From Marnyiella aurantia (GTDB lineage Bacteria; Bacteroidota; Bacteroidia; Flavobacteriales; Weeksellaceae), in NCBI RefSeq assembly GCF_014041915.1, contig NZ_CP059472.1, positions 992,001 to 1,056,000 on the forward strand: 64,000 bases of DNA. Direction: 5' to 3'. This document shows, piece by piece, positions 17,579-25,228 of this stretch (position 1 is the stretch's first letter; the number at the start of each line of letters is the position of its first letter). A model generated the notes under the pieces. The model ran no database searches. It was not told the DNA's origin and saw nothing but the letters and a program-made list of their open reading frames with translations. The translations under genes were made by a program, and so were the position numbers.

Positions 17579-19516
17579 TTATTCTTCAACCTGCAGGGCA
17601 AGTTCTTCCCACAAATCAAGGTTTTCCTGAAGTTCGACCTTCAGTGCTTCATACTTCGCAAGTTCCTGCTCATTGGGATTGCTTTTGGCAAAAATTTCCT
17701 CCAGGTTCTTAATTTCCTTTTCGTAATCACCTATTTTTTCCTCGGTCTTCTTCAGTTTGTTCTGAAGCTGCTTCTGCTCCTTACTCACAAACACGTTAGA
17801 AGGCTGCTGGGCAGCCACTGCTTCAGGTTCGGCGACAGCTTTGGACTTCATTTCCTGATTCTTCACCTCAAGCTTGGCTTTCTCCATAGAAATCTCGCGC
17901 AGACTTTCCTTCTCGCGATAGCTCAGGTACTCATCCACAGAACCCAGAAACTCCTTCATGCGGCCGTCGCGGAATTCAAAAATCTTATCGGCCAGACCCT
18001 GCAGGAATTCACGGTCGTGGGAAATAACGATCAGCGTTCCTTCAAACTTCTGCAAAGCGATTTTAATAATCTCTTTGGACTGGATATCCAGGTGATTGGT
18101 AGGCTCATCCATAATGAGCGTGTTGAAGGGCTTCAGCAACAGTTTACAAAGCGCCAGACGGTTACGTTCGCCCCCGGAAAGGACCTGCGTTTTTTTATCA
18201 ACATCTTCACCGGTAAAAAGGAAACTTCCCAAAAGATCGCGCACGCGCGGCCTGGTTTCTTCGGTAGCCGCATCTTCCGCCTCCTGAAGTACGGTTTTAT
18301 TTGGTGTAAGCACCTCTTCCTGATTTTGGGCAAAGTAGCCAATATTAACATTGTGACCCAATTTCCAGGAGCCGGTATAATCCTTTATATCGCCGGAAAG
18401 TATCTTGGCAAGCGTAGTTTTACCCTGTCCGTTCTGTCCCAGGAGCGCAATCCTGTCGCCGCGTTCTATGAAGAAATCAACTTCATCAAAAATCTGCTTT
18501 TCGCCATAGGCTTTTCCCAGGTTTTCAGCTTCAAAAACGACTTTGCCGGGCACCACCGACTGTACAAAACGGATATTGAATTTGGAAACATCTTCATTGT
18601 CCAGCTCAATACGCTCCAGCTTGTCCAGTCTCTTGATCAGAGACTGCGCGAAGGAAGCTTTGGTAGCGGAAGCCCGGAATTTATTGATGTTGTCCTCCAT
18701 CTGCTTAATCTCAGAATCCTGATTCTTCTTGGCCTGCTCCAGTTTTTCGCGTCTTTCCTTCCTCAGTTCCAGGTATTTGGAATAATTGGCCTTATAATCA
18801 TCTACCTTTCTGTTGTTTACATCAAACGTACGGTTACACACCGAAGTCATAAACTGCTTATCGTGACTTACGAGGACAATGGCGCCGCTGTAATCCGTGA
18901 GGAAATTTTCCAGCCAGATAATGGATTCCATATCCAGGTGGTTGGTAGGCTCATCCAGTAACAGCAGGTCATTATTTTGCAACAGAAGTTTGGCAAGTTC
19001 AATTCTCATTCGCCATCCGCCGGAAAAATGATCGGTCAGGCGGTGAAAGTCATCGGCCCGGAAACCCAGACCCAGCAGGACCTTTTCCATATCGCCTTCC
19101 AGGTTATAGGCATCATGATGATGCAGGATGTCGTTAAGGTCGGTCATGCGGCTTATGAGGTCATGGTACCCATCACTTTCATAATCGGTGCGTGTGGCGA
19201 GCTGGTGGTTCACCTCTTCCAGTTCATTTTTCCAGCTGTTGATCTGCTCAAAAGCCTGCTTGGTCTCTTCCCAAACGGTGCGGCCCTTTACAAATTCAAG
19301 GTCCTGCTTCAGGAAGCCCATGGTAATGTTTCCATCCGGCACTACACTCCCCTCAAAGAAGTTTATTTCTCCTGAAAGTATTTTCAATAAAGTAGATTTA
19401 CCCGCGCCGTTCTTTCCTACCAGGCCAATTTTATCGGCTTTTTTTATGGTAAAGTTGACGTCGCGGAAGAGATAATTTCCTGAATGGTGAAGGCCGAGGC
19501 CCTGAACTGACAGCAT
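17579..19516 (-). CDS. ABC-F family ATPase (translation factor type)
   Basis: This 645-residue soluble protein has two ABC domains and no membrane segment. Walker A motifs are GKNGAGKST near residue 36 and GQNGQGKTT near residue 350. Signatures are FSGGWRMR and LSGGERNRL, and Walker B motifs are LLLLDEPTNHLD and TLIMDEPTNHLD. An interdomain linker and a C-terminal charged coiled coil (residues 560-645) fit the Uup/YheS-like class that acts on the ribosome. An antibiotic-resistance role cannot be assigned. A TACTTTTG element lies at 19554-19561, 38 bases before the start. Confidence 0.9.
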   Translation of the reverse strand: MLSVQGLGLHHSGNYLFRDVNFTIKKADKIGLVGKNGAGKSTLLKILSGEINFFEGSVVPDGNITMGFLKQDLEFVKGRTVWEETKQAFEQINSWKNELEEVNHQLATRTDYESDGYHDLISRMTDLNDILHHHDAYNLEGDMEKVLLGLGFRADDFHRLTDHFSGGWRMRIELAKLLLQNNDLLLLDEPTNHLDMESIIWLENFLTDYSGAIVLVSHDKQFMTSVCNRTFDVNNRKVDDYKANYSKYLELRKERREKLEQAKKNQDSEIKQMEDNINKFRASATKASFAQSLIKRLDKLERIELDNEDVSKFNIRFVQSVVPGKVVFEAENLGKAYGEKQIFDEVDFFIERGDRIALLGQNGQGKTTLAKILSGDIKDYTGSWKLGHNVNIGYFAQNQEEVLTPNKTVLQEAEDAATEETRPRVRDLLGSFLFTGEDVDKKTQVLSGGERNRLALCKLLLKPFNTLIMDEPTNHLDIQSKEIIKIALQKFEGTLIVISHDREFLQGLADKIFEFRDGRMKEFLGSVDEYLSYREKESLREISMEKAKLEVKNQEMKSKAVAEPEAVAAQQPSNVFVSKEQKQLQNKLKKTEEKIGDYEKEIKNLEEIFAKSNPNEQELAKYEALKVELQENLDLWEELALQVEE

Positions 19517-19553
19517 AACTGATGGTGGATTTTAGGGTGAAGTTTGCAGGCTG

Positions 19554-19561
19554 CAAAAGTA
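19554..19561 (-). promoter_or_regulatory. -7 promoter element of the ABC-F gene
   Basis: TACTTTTG on the minus strand matches TAnnTTTG and lies 38 bases before the ABC-F ATG. Confidence 0.45.
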
Positions 19562-19591
19562 GTGATTTTGAAGCACTTTTCGGGCAAAATA

Positions 19592-19617
19592 AAAGCCACC
19601 CGAATTTGGATGGCTTT
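19592..19617 (-). terminator. Terminator-like hairpin in a gene-free stretch
   Basis: AAAGCCACC with a partner in GGATGGCTTT forms an imperfect stem of about 10 bp. A/T-rich flanks could terminate minus-strand transcripts. No annotated gene ends here, which hints at a lost gene or a small RNA upstream (19.62-19.99 kb). Confidence 0.45.
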
Positions 19618-19989
19618 CATACCTGTTTATTTTTTAATGTTTATTTGAGTGAGCAATAATGGCCAACTGGGTTTGCCTTTATTACCTGTGTACAAATTTA
19701 GAAGGTTTGTGCAAAGGTCACTTTATAGATTTCACTGTAAAAATTATAAGAATTTCACATCAAAAAAATGCCTGCAGTCCGGTGGCCGCTTTGGCCACCA
19801 TGTGCATTGCTTCGTCATCCGTCGCGACTTTGGCCAGTACGTCCGCCTCGCAAGGACAGCAAAGTCCTGGAAAAGCGCGCCCCGGCACTGTTCGGATTAC
19901 TATTTTACGGGGAAAAAGTAAGGTACAAGTATTTAGTAACGGATCCTGGCAGGCCTGTTACTATATCAGTTTAAATTAAGAGATATTAA
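19618..19989. other. Gene-free stretch with a GC-rich core and hairpins
   Basis: About 370 bases between the hairpin at 19.6 kb and the DUF4230 gene hold no convincing gene. The core, about 19770-19900, is clearly richer in G+C than ordinary spacers here. It contains a perfect 7-bp hairpin (GGTGGCC 19781-19787, GGCCACC 19793-19799) and a smaller one around AGGAC/GTCCT. Overlapping frames on both strands are open but none looks like a known protein. Confidence 0.4.
19760..19888 (-). pseudogene. Possible remnant of a small Cys-containing gene
   Basis: The minus strand reads 42 residues from a GTG, with CCPCEAD followed by an amphipathic, protein-like segment (VATDDEAMHMVAKAATGL), ending in TGA. 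Upstream the frame stays open for 24 more codons but has no ATG. A terminator-like hairpin lies about 140 bases downstream. The composition looks more coding-like than the plus-strand alternatives, but I recognise no family. Weak call. Confidence 0.2.
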
Positions 19990-20724
19990 TTAAGCCGGTC
20001 CGACACCCGACCCATCTTTTAATGCCAACTGGTTCTTTTTCTCGGTAATGCTGCCGGGATTTTCCAGCAGGAAATTTTTGGAACTTAACAGTTCGGTCAT
20101 CAGCGTACGCATTTGTTCCGCAGCCACTTGCGGCAGGTGCGATTTTTTTGCCGCTTCTATGACCTGATGCTTGCTGTTCTGCTGGATTTTAGCTAAATCT
20201 TCCTTGCTGAAAAGGTTGAAGAACTGCTCCTCCATATTGTAATACTTATAGTCGGTTTCGGTAGAAAGGATTTCCGGTGCCGGAAAATCGACCAGCCTGA
20301 CCTTGCGCGTACCCTCATCAACTTCCCACTTCAGTTTTTCAAAATCATACCCCACCAGAATCTTTGCCTGAACTATTACCAAAGCCTTCTTTTTGGAAGG
20401 GATGAAATTGAGCAGCTTGGTGGTTTCTTCATAATTATAAATTTCCTGAAACTGACCCTCGGCAGAAACAATCTTAAAGACCTTGCGCATGCTTTCGGCA
20501 ATGGTGTGCGAACTTTCGGTAATTACGGGTGGCTGTAAAGTCAGTTTTTTTGAAGCTAAAAAAGCGATGGCTCCGCCCAGAATCAGTCCCAGGAGCAACA
20601 TCAGCAGCGTCATTATGGAGTTTATGGATTCACTTTGGGTAAGTTGGTAAAGAAATATTACGAGAAAAACTGCAGCCAGAATGCCCAGGAACCAAAGGAT
20701 GATCTTAAACTTTTTAGACGTCAT
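19990..20724 (-). CDS. DUF4230 domain protein, membrane-anchored
   Basis: This 244-residue protein has two N-terminal hydrophobic helices (about residues 8-27 and 38-58), then a soluble domain with the DUF4230 pattern (ESMRKVFKIVSAEGQF, followed by an IVQAKILVGYDFEKLKW strand region). The DUF4230 family is widespread and uncharacterised. The C-terminus is helical and basic. Gaps of 80 bases or more on both sides suggest its own transcript. Confidence 0.78.
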   Translation of the reverse strand: MTSKKFKIILWFLGILAAVFLVIFLYQLTQSESINSIMTLLMLLLGLILGGAIAFLASKKLTLQPPVITESSHTIAESMRKVFKIVSAEGQFQEIYNYEETTKLLNFIPSKKKALVIVQAKILVGYDFEKLKWEVDEGTRKVRLVDFPAPEILSTETDYKYYNMEEQFFNLFSKEDLAKIQQNSKHQVIEAAKKSHLPQVAAEQMRTLMTELLSSKNFLLENPGSITEKKNQLALKDGSGVGPA

Positions 20725-20804
20725 TTTTAGTTGTTTAGAAGTAAAGGTAGGATTTTACTCCTGCTTTACATCAAAACCAATGCTACATTTCCGGGATCTG
20801 CTGA

Positions 20805-21344
20805 CTATTTCTTTTGCAGGAAGCCCGGTGGCAGGATAAGTTCTTCCAGCTTACCCTTCGCCTCCAGTTTTTTATAATACAGGTTTCTGGCCATCATCTT
20901 AAGCATAAGGTCTTTATCTACAAGGTTCCAAAATTTTTCCTGATGTACCTGCCGCGGTTTGCGCACCTCATTAAATGTTGTTTCCCATTTGTCGGGATTG
21001 TGATAAAACTCAATGATGCCGCAATGGTCCGGCACCTGGCTGGGGTCAATGAGTCCCATGGGCAGCAGGAAGCTGAACTGATTGCAGATGTAATCGCCAC
21101 AGGAAATCTTGTCGTGTTTCAGGAACTTCTCTTTTGTTTTGGCGTTCTGATAATTCTTCTTGAAATCGTTCCTGAAATCGCTCTTCGAATATTTAATCTC
21201 AAATTCGTGGCTAAAACCTTCGGAATTTACCACTAGGATATCTGCCTCCCAATCGGAGTGGAAATGATTGGTCAGGACCAAATCTTTCTCAAAATCATAA
21301 AACTGAGAAATAAAGTTATAGGTAAGTTCCTCTATTTTAAGCAT
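20805..21344 (-). CDS. MmcB-like / PD-(D/E)XK nuclease-fold protein
   Basis: This 179-residue protein starts at the ATG ending at 21344; an upstream TTG adds two residues. The segment SDWEADILVV followed by HEFEIKYSKSDFRND gives D...E-x-K residues of a restriction-endonuclease-like core near residues 38-60. This resembles MmcB-type putative DNA-repair nucleases. The C-terminal half is helical and basic. It starts 14 bases after the LuxE-like gene stop, so they may be cotranscribed, though no common pathway is evident. Nuclease activity is inferred only. Confidence 0.55.
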   Translation of the reverse strand: MLKIEELTYNFISQFYDFEKDLVLTNHFHSDWEADILVVNSEGFSHEFEIKYSKSDFRNDFKKNYQNAKTKEKFLKHDKISCGDYICNQFSFLLPMGLIDPSQVPDHCGIIEFYHNPDKWETTFNEVRKPRQVHQEKFWNLVDKDLMLKMMARNLYYKKLEAKGKLEELILPPGFLQKK

Positions 21345-21358
21345 GCTCAAATTTAAAA

Positions 21359-22402
21359 TTATGTGATCAATAAGCTGCAGCCACGGATGTCCGAATGGTC
21401 TATGCGGCCCAACACCTGAAATTTGTCATTGCGAAGAGACGGAGTTGATGAAGCCATCTCAAAACCGTTTACGGTTTTGCCCAAATCCTGCGTAGCGATA
21501 AAGCTGCAGGAATGCCGGTTGGCCAGGTCGATGATGTTGAGGGAACCGGTCCTGCCCGCTTCCACATAGGAAAAAGGATCTTCAGTATTCCGCACTAAAA
21601 TCCGCATCCAGGAAGGTGTTCCGTAAATATTTTCACCCAGCGAATACGCCTGGGACAGCAGTTCGGTCATTGAATATTCGGAAAATATCTTATCGGTCCT
21701 GAATCCTTTTTGAAGAATTCTGAGCAACTCGTCTTTCGTCATTTCTTCCTTTCGGCCTTTCATCCCGCCGGTTTCTATTACTGTAAGTGTATTTGAGTTG
21801 TTGAGTATTTGAGTGTTGGAGTGGTTTTGAGGTGGAGTTTTACAGAAATCCAGGAAATCCAACAATGCGAAGGAGACCCCGAAAAGGATTACTTTTTTGT
21901 TTTGAAGAGAAAGCTGTGACAGAAGGTCAAATAATTCCGCGTGATTGTAAAGAAAGTAGCCGTTTTCGGGCTTGCCGGATTTCTTCATCAGGAAATCGAC
22001 CATATAAATCAGTGAGGAATGTGGGTTTTCTGAGTAATTGGGCAGCAGGCCGAGAAAGATATAGTCCTCCGGCGCGCCTATAAATGTGCTGAAACTGCGG
22101 TAAATGCTCTCTTCGTAAAGGTTGAAATCAGCGATATAATGTTTGGAGCGGTTAAGCTGGGTGGTACCTGAACTTTGAAAATACTTTTCTGCAGGCAAGT
22201 TCCTGTCAGTGACCACATGATTTTTAAACATTTCAATGGGCAGGAAGGGGATTTTTTCGACAGCATCTACCGTTTGCGGATCAATGTTTAAGTAACCTAC
22301 AAACTTCCTGTAGATCTCAATGTATTGATATTGATAGCGGAATGTTTCCAGGCAGGCCTGCCGGAATTCGGATTCTGTTTTTATGTTGAAAATATTTTGC
22401 AT
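21359..22402 (-). CDS. LuxE/PaaK-type acyl-adenylate-forming protein
   Basis: This 347-residue protein resembles LuxE acyl-protein synthetase. Visible parts are FLPIEMFKNHVV near residue 50, a phosphate-binding-loop-like FQSSGTTQLNRSKH near residue 75, TGGMKGRKEEM near residue 212 and EYSMTELLSQAYS near residue 240. LuxE enzymes activate fatty acids as acyl-AMP. No luciferase or LuxC-type reductase is adjacent, so this is not a luminescence operon. In Flavobacteriia such genes sit in varied contexts and the substrate is unknown. Confidence 0.8.
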   Translation of the reverse strand: MQNIFNIKTESEFRQACLETFRYQYQYIEIYRKFVGYLNIDPQTVDAVEKIPFLPIEMFKNHVVTDRNLPAEKYFQSSGTTQLNRSKHYIADFNLYEESIYRSFSTFIGAPEDYIFLGLLPNYSENPHSSLIYMVDFLMKKSGKPENGYFLYNHAELFDLLSQLSLQNKKVILFGVSFALLDFLDFCKTPPQNHSNTQILNNSNTLTVIETGGMKGRKEEMTKDELLRILQKGFRTDKIFSEYSMTELLSQAYSLGENIYGTPSWMRILVRNTEDPFSYVEAGRTGSLNIIDLANRHSCSFIATQDLGKTVNGFEMASSTPSLRNDKFQVLGRIDHSDIRGCSLLIT

Positions 22403-22405
22403 GAT

Positions 22406-22535
22406 TTAACCACAAGGTTCACAAAGATTTTACAAAAGGGGCACAGTTAAGGTGTGACATTTTAACCACAGGGTTAACAAGCTTTTTTTCTTTAACCACA
22501 AAGATCACAAGGATTTCACACAGAGGTCACCAAGG
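22406..22535 (+). repeat. Clustered TTAACCACAAAG-type short repeats
   Basis: Three imperfect copies of an AACCACAAAGN(2)CACAAGG-like unit lie at 22406-22447, 22461-22480 and 22491-22535, between the LuxE-like gene and the GxxExxY gene. An inverted relative lies on the other side of that gene (22915-22955), and another is found at 23741-23780. Confidence 0.75.
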
Positions 22536-22536
22536 A

Positions 22537-22917
22537 TTATAAATAGCCATTGATTACTCTTTTGACTCCATTTTTGAACAAAAGTGTATTAAAATTAATA
22601 AGCATTCCCAATTTACAGTTACTTAATTTAAGATAGGTAAGGACCTGAGCTAAATGAACTTCGTTTAAAGCATCTACAGATTTTACTTCGATTACAACTT
22701 TATTTTCAACCACGATGTCGATACGATATCCTACATCCATTTTAACTTCCTCATAAATGAGGGGCATTGGTTTTTGTTTTTCCACGTAAAGACCGGTTTG
22801 TAACAATTCGTAATACAAACATTCTTCATACGCAGACTCAAGCAGACCGGGACCTAAGGCTTTGTGAACCTTAAGCCCTGCATCAAAAATAATTTTTGAA
22901 ATTTCATTTTCGTTCAT
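22537..22917 (-). CDS. GxxExxY family protein
   Basis: This 126-residue protein starts at MNENEIS; an ATG seven codons upstream lies inside the repeat and is less likely. It has the family motif GPGLLESAYEECLYYEL near residues 21-37, a conserved MPLIYEEVKMDVGYRIDIVV and VIEVKSVDALNEVH (PD-(D/E)XK-like, E-x-K), and a C-terminal LGMLINFN. GxxExxY proteins are common in Bacteroidota, often as isolated genes with unknown function. Here it is flanked by inverted TAACCACAAAG repeats, suggesting a small mobile or once-mobile unit (inference). Confidence 0.88.
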   Translation of the reverse strand: MNENEISKIIFDAGLKVHKALGPGLLESAYEECLYYELLQTGLYVEKQKPMPLIYEEVKMDVGYRIDIVVENKVVIEVKSVDALNEVHLAQVLTYLKLSNCKLGMLINFNTLLFKNGVKRVINGYL

Positions 22918-23728
22918 TGTGGTCCTTGTGTAAACCATTGTGGACTTTGTGGTTAGGCTGTTCGAAAGTCTTCAATTTAAACTCATTTTCGAAAACTCCA
23001 TATGTAAAATAAGAGATCCAATCGCCCAGATTCACGTATTTCGCTTTGTTTTCATTGCTGTTTAAATCTATAACCATTGGTAAATGCCGGTGACCATACA
23101 CGAAATAATCAATCTTTTCCGTTCTCAACTTCTCCTTCGAATAGATGATCAGAAACTCCTTATCCTCACCCAGGAATTCCTTGTCCTCCTCGCCCGAGAT
23201 CATTTTGTTTTTTGTTGAAAAATAGATGGCCACCTTCATCGCGATGTCGGGATGCAGCCATTTGAATGCCCACTGCGCAAGAGGATTGGTGAAGAGTTTT
23301 TTCATCCTTTTATAACCTTTGTCGCCAGGTCCCAAGCCATCGCCATGTGCGAGTAGAAAATTGTGACCGTTGATTTCGAAGTATTGCTTATCAAAGAAAA
23401 CCCTGCATCCGATTTCGTCTTCAAAATAATTCTTCATCCACAGATCGTGGTTTCCGACAAACATAAAGAGTTCAATTCCTGAGTCTTTAAGTTCGGCCAA
23501 CTTTCCCAACACCCGCACGTAACCTTTGGGAATCACGTGGTTCCACTCGTGCCAGAAATCGAAAAGGTCGCCCATTAAAAACAGCACCTGCGCATCAGCC
23601 TTAATTTCGTTAAGCCAGCGGATGAATTTCTCTTCGCGCACCTTGCTCTCTTTGGCATTGGGCGCGCCAAAATGCTGGTCGGAGGCAAAGTATATTTTTT
23701 TTCCGGGAAGAAGATCTATTTTATTCAT
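22904..23728 (-). CDS. lpxH: UDP-2,3-diacylglucosamine diphosphatase (LpxH-type)
   Basis: This 274-residue calcineurin-like phosphoesterase cleaves UDP-2,3-diacylglucosamine to lipid X in lipid A synthesis. Metal-binding motifs are SDQHFG near residue 16, GDLFDFWHEW near residue 53, GNHDLW near residue 92, LAHGDG near residue 126 and GHRHLP near residue 213. The core seems to end at about LKTFE. The last 16 residues (from QPNHKVHNG) are encoded by the TAACCACAAAG repeat and overlap the GxxExxY start. The original stop appears to have been lost when the repeat arrived. Confidence 0.88.
   Translation of the reverse strand: MNKIDLLPGKKIYFASDQHFGAPNAKESKVREEKFIRWLNEIKADAQVLFLMGDLFDFWHEWNHVIPKGYVRVLGKLAELKDSGIELFMFVGNHDLWMKNYFEDEIGCRVFFDKQYFEINGHNFLLAHGDGLGPGDKGYKRMKKLFTNPLAQWAFKWLHPDIAMKVAIYFSTKNKMISGEEDKEFLGEDKEFLIIYSKEKLRTEKIDYFVYGHRHLPMVIDLNSNENKAKYVNLGDWISYFTYGVFENEFKLKTFEQPNHKVHNGLHKDHNERK
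22915..22955 (-). repeat. Inverted TAACCACAAAG repeat at the 5' side of the GxxExxY gene
   Basis: On the minus strand this reads TAACCACAAAGTCCACAATG followed by a similar unit. It faces the repeats at 22406-22535 with the GxxExxY gene between them, and it also encodes the C-terminal tail of LpxH. Confidence 0.72.
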
Positions 23729-23740
23729 TTTTTAGTCGCT

Positions 23741-23780
23741 TTAACCACAAAGGCACAAAGGCTTCACAAGGTTCACTAAG
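23741..23780 (+). repeat. Solo TTAACCACAAAG repeat upstream of lpxH
   Basis: TTAACCACAAAGGCACAAAG is followed by TTCACAAGGTTCAC, the same repeat family as around the GxxExxY gene. It lies in the 280-base gap between lpxH and the QueD-like gene. The rest of that gap shows no gene. Confidence 0.7.
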
Positions 23781-24008
23781 TTGATAGCTGCAAACGGTTA
23801 AGCTTTTCAAAACCTTTATCCGTTAATCTAAAGTGCGAAAAATCCCGACGATCACACGGAGATCAGAAAGGTTGTTACTGATCATTAGTCGGTCTCCACG
23901 GTCTGAATTACACCATTACAGTCAAATTTTGCACCTACCACATTTTAATCTGTCCTCATTGTTTACGTGGCATTATTACATGGTTCTTTTTACCTGGCTC
24001 TTTTTACT

Positions 24009-24458
24009 TTACTCGCTCTGATCTTCAGCAAACCATTCGCCATAGGAATTTTCGGTTTCATGAAGTTTAAGATAAGCAAGTGAAACTCCTTCAGGAAGGC
24101 GGCCTTTTACTTTGGCTGCTATTTCGTACAGCATATTTTCGCAGGTAGGCTGGTAATTACAGAATATCACTTTATGCCCTTTCTGCTCCAGATCCTCGCC
24201 CAAATCCCGCTGTGGAGAAGCACCGTTCACGAGCACCGCATGGTCCCAAAGATCAATAATTTCAGATTTTACAATTTTTTTGATGTCGCCAAAATCCACC
24301 ACCATACCATTTTTGGGATGATCTAAATCATTGATTGGATTTCCCTTTACCGTAACAAATAACTTGTAGGAATGGCCATGCATGTTCTTGCATTTACCGT
24401 CATAATTATAAAGGACATGAGCGGTTTCGAAAGTGAATATCTTGGTGATTCTAATCAT
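24009..24458 (-). CDS. queD: 6-carboxytetrahydropterin synthase / 6-pyruvoyl-tetrahydropterin synthase (QueD-like)
   Basis: This 149-residue protein starts at MIRITKIFTFETAHVL. Zinc-binding histidines lie in FETAHVL and NMHGHSYKLF (near residue 27). An active-site Cys is in QPTCENM, and the conserved Glu is in KLHETENS near the C-terminus. It probably converts dihydroneopterin triphosphate to 6-carboxytetrahydropterin in queuosine synthesis, though a pterin role cannot be excluded. A -7 element (TATCTTTG, 24470-24463) ends only 4 bases before the ATG. No other queuosine genes are near. Confidence 0.87.
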   Translation of the reverse strand: MIRITKIFTFETAHVLYNYDGKCKNMHGHSYKLFVTVKGNPINDLDHPKNGMVVDFGDIKKIVKSEIIDLWDHAVLVNGASPQRDLGEDLEQKGHKVIFCNYQPTCENMLYEIAAKVKGRLPEGVSLAYLKLHETENSYGEWFAEDQSE

Positions 24459-24558
24459 GCGGCAAAGATAATGAAAGTTAAAGTACATGCGTTTCAGCAA
24501 AGAGCGCGGGTCCAACGAAAATATTATTTTGTACTTTTAATGGTGAAACTGGCTGAAG

Positions 24559-25212
24559 ATGCTGCCTGACCTGCTTTTTCCCAACCGCTGCCTTCAGTGC
24601 AACAGAATTATTGCTGCACAGGAGCTGGTTTGCGGCATTTGCATAGAGCAGGTAAATTTCACACATCAGGAATTCACAACACCTAATTCCCTCACCGAAA
24701 GATGCAGCCTGCTCTTCCCTGTAAAACATGCTTTCGCCCTGATGCAGTTTGAAGAGGACAGCCTGAGCCGGAAAATCGTACATCAGCTGAAGTATGGCAA
24801 GCGGGAAATAGTAGGAAAAGTTTTAGCCGGCTGGGTGTGTGAACGTCTGGATTTTGCTGATGATGCGCCGGATCTGATCATTACAGTGCCTTTACATCCA
24901 AAAAAACTTCGTGAACGCGGTTATAATCAGCTTCATCTTTTCACCGAGACGCTGGCAGCGCACTTCAACATTGCCTTTGATCATCAACTTGTAAAACGTA
25001 ACCATTACCTTAAGGCTCAGGCCAAAAAAGACAAGTTGCACCGCACCGGCACAGAAGGTTTATTTTCCGTTACGAAAACAATTGAAAACAGACACCTGCT
25101 GATCATTGACGATGTATTTACAACCGGCAATACCATGAGTTCGGTAGCCTGGGAAATCCTGAAAGCCGGTAATAACACCGTTTCAGTTCTTGTAATGGCT
25201 GTTGATGAGTAA
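24559..25212 (+). CDS. ComF family phosphoribosyltransferase-like protein
   Basis: This 217-residue protein has an N-terminal zinc-finger-like pair of Cys motifs (CLQCNR, CGIC), a middle VHQLKYGKRE segment, TVPLHPKKLRERGYNQ near residue 115 and the PRPP-binding motif LIIDDVFTTGNT near residue 185. ComF proteins take part in DNA uptake during competence or in recombination. No com operon surrounds it. It is divergent from the QueD-like gene and convergent with upp. Confidence 0.9.
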   Translation: MLPDLLFPNRCLQCNRIIAAQELVCGICIEQVNFTHQEFTTPNSLTERCSLLFPVKHAFALMQFEEDSLSRKIVHQLKYGKREIVGKVLAGWVCERLDFADDAPDLIITVPLHPKKLRERGYNQLHLFTETLAAHFNIAFDHQLVKRNHYLKAQAKKDKLHRTGTEGLFSVTKTIENRHLLIIDDVFTTGNTMSSVAWEILKAGNNTVSVLVMAVDE

Positions 25213-25228
25213 CGGAAGAATTGAGTAA

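Noticed and set aside
17522-18961. Long plus-strand ORF (479 codons) across the ABC-F gene
   Set aside because: It lies antisense to a clear ABC-F ATPase with both Walker motifs. Its hydrophobic, Phe-rich translation is typical of the reverse complement of a real gene.
17579-19516. Antibiotic-resistance ABC-F gene
   Set aside because: The housekeeping-type Uup/YheS-like layout with a C-terminal coiled coil fits better, and no resistance-specific features are visible.
19649-19979. Overlapping plus-strand ORFs of 68-106 codons in the gene-free stretch
   Set aside because: Three frames are open at once because of composition. None has a signal, motif or credible start context, and minus-strand reading looks more protein-like.
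21359-22402. Bioluminescence (lux) operon
   Set aside because: Only a LuxE-like protein is present. No luciferase, LuxC or LuxD genes lie beside it.
22406-22535. Possible CRISPR array in the repeated ACCACAAAG region
   Set aside because: The units are short, imperfect and irregularly spaced, spacers do not have constant length, and no cas genes are near. It is better explained as repeats around the GxxExxY gene.
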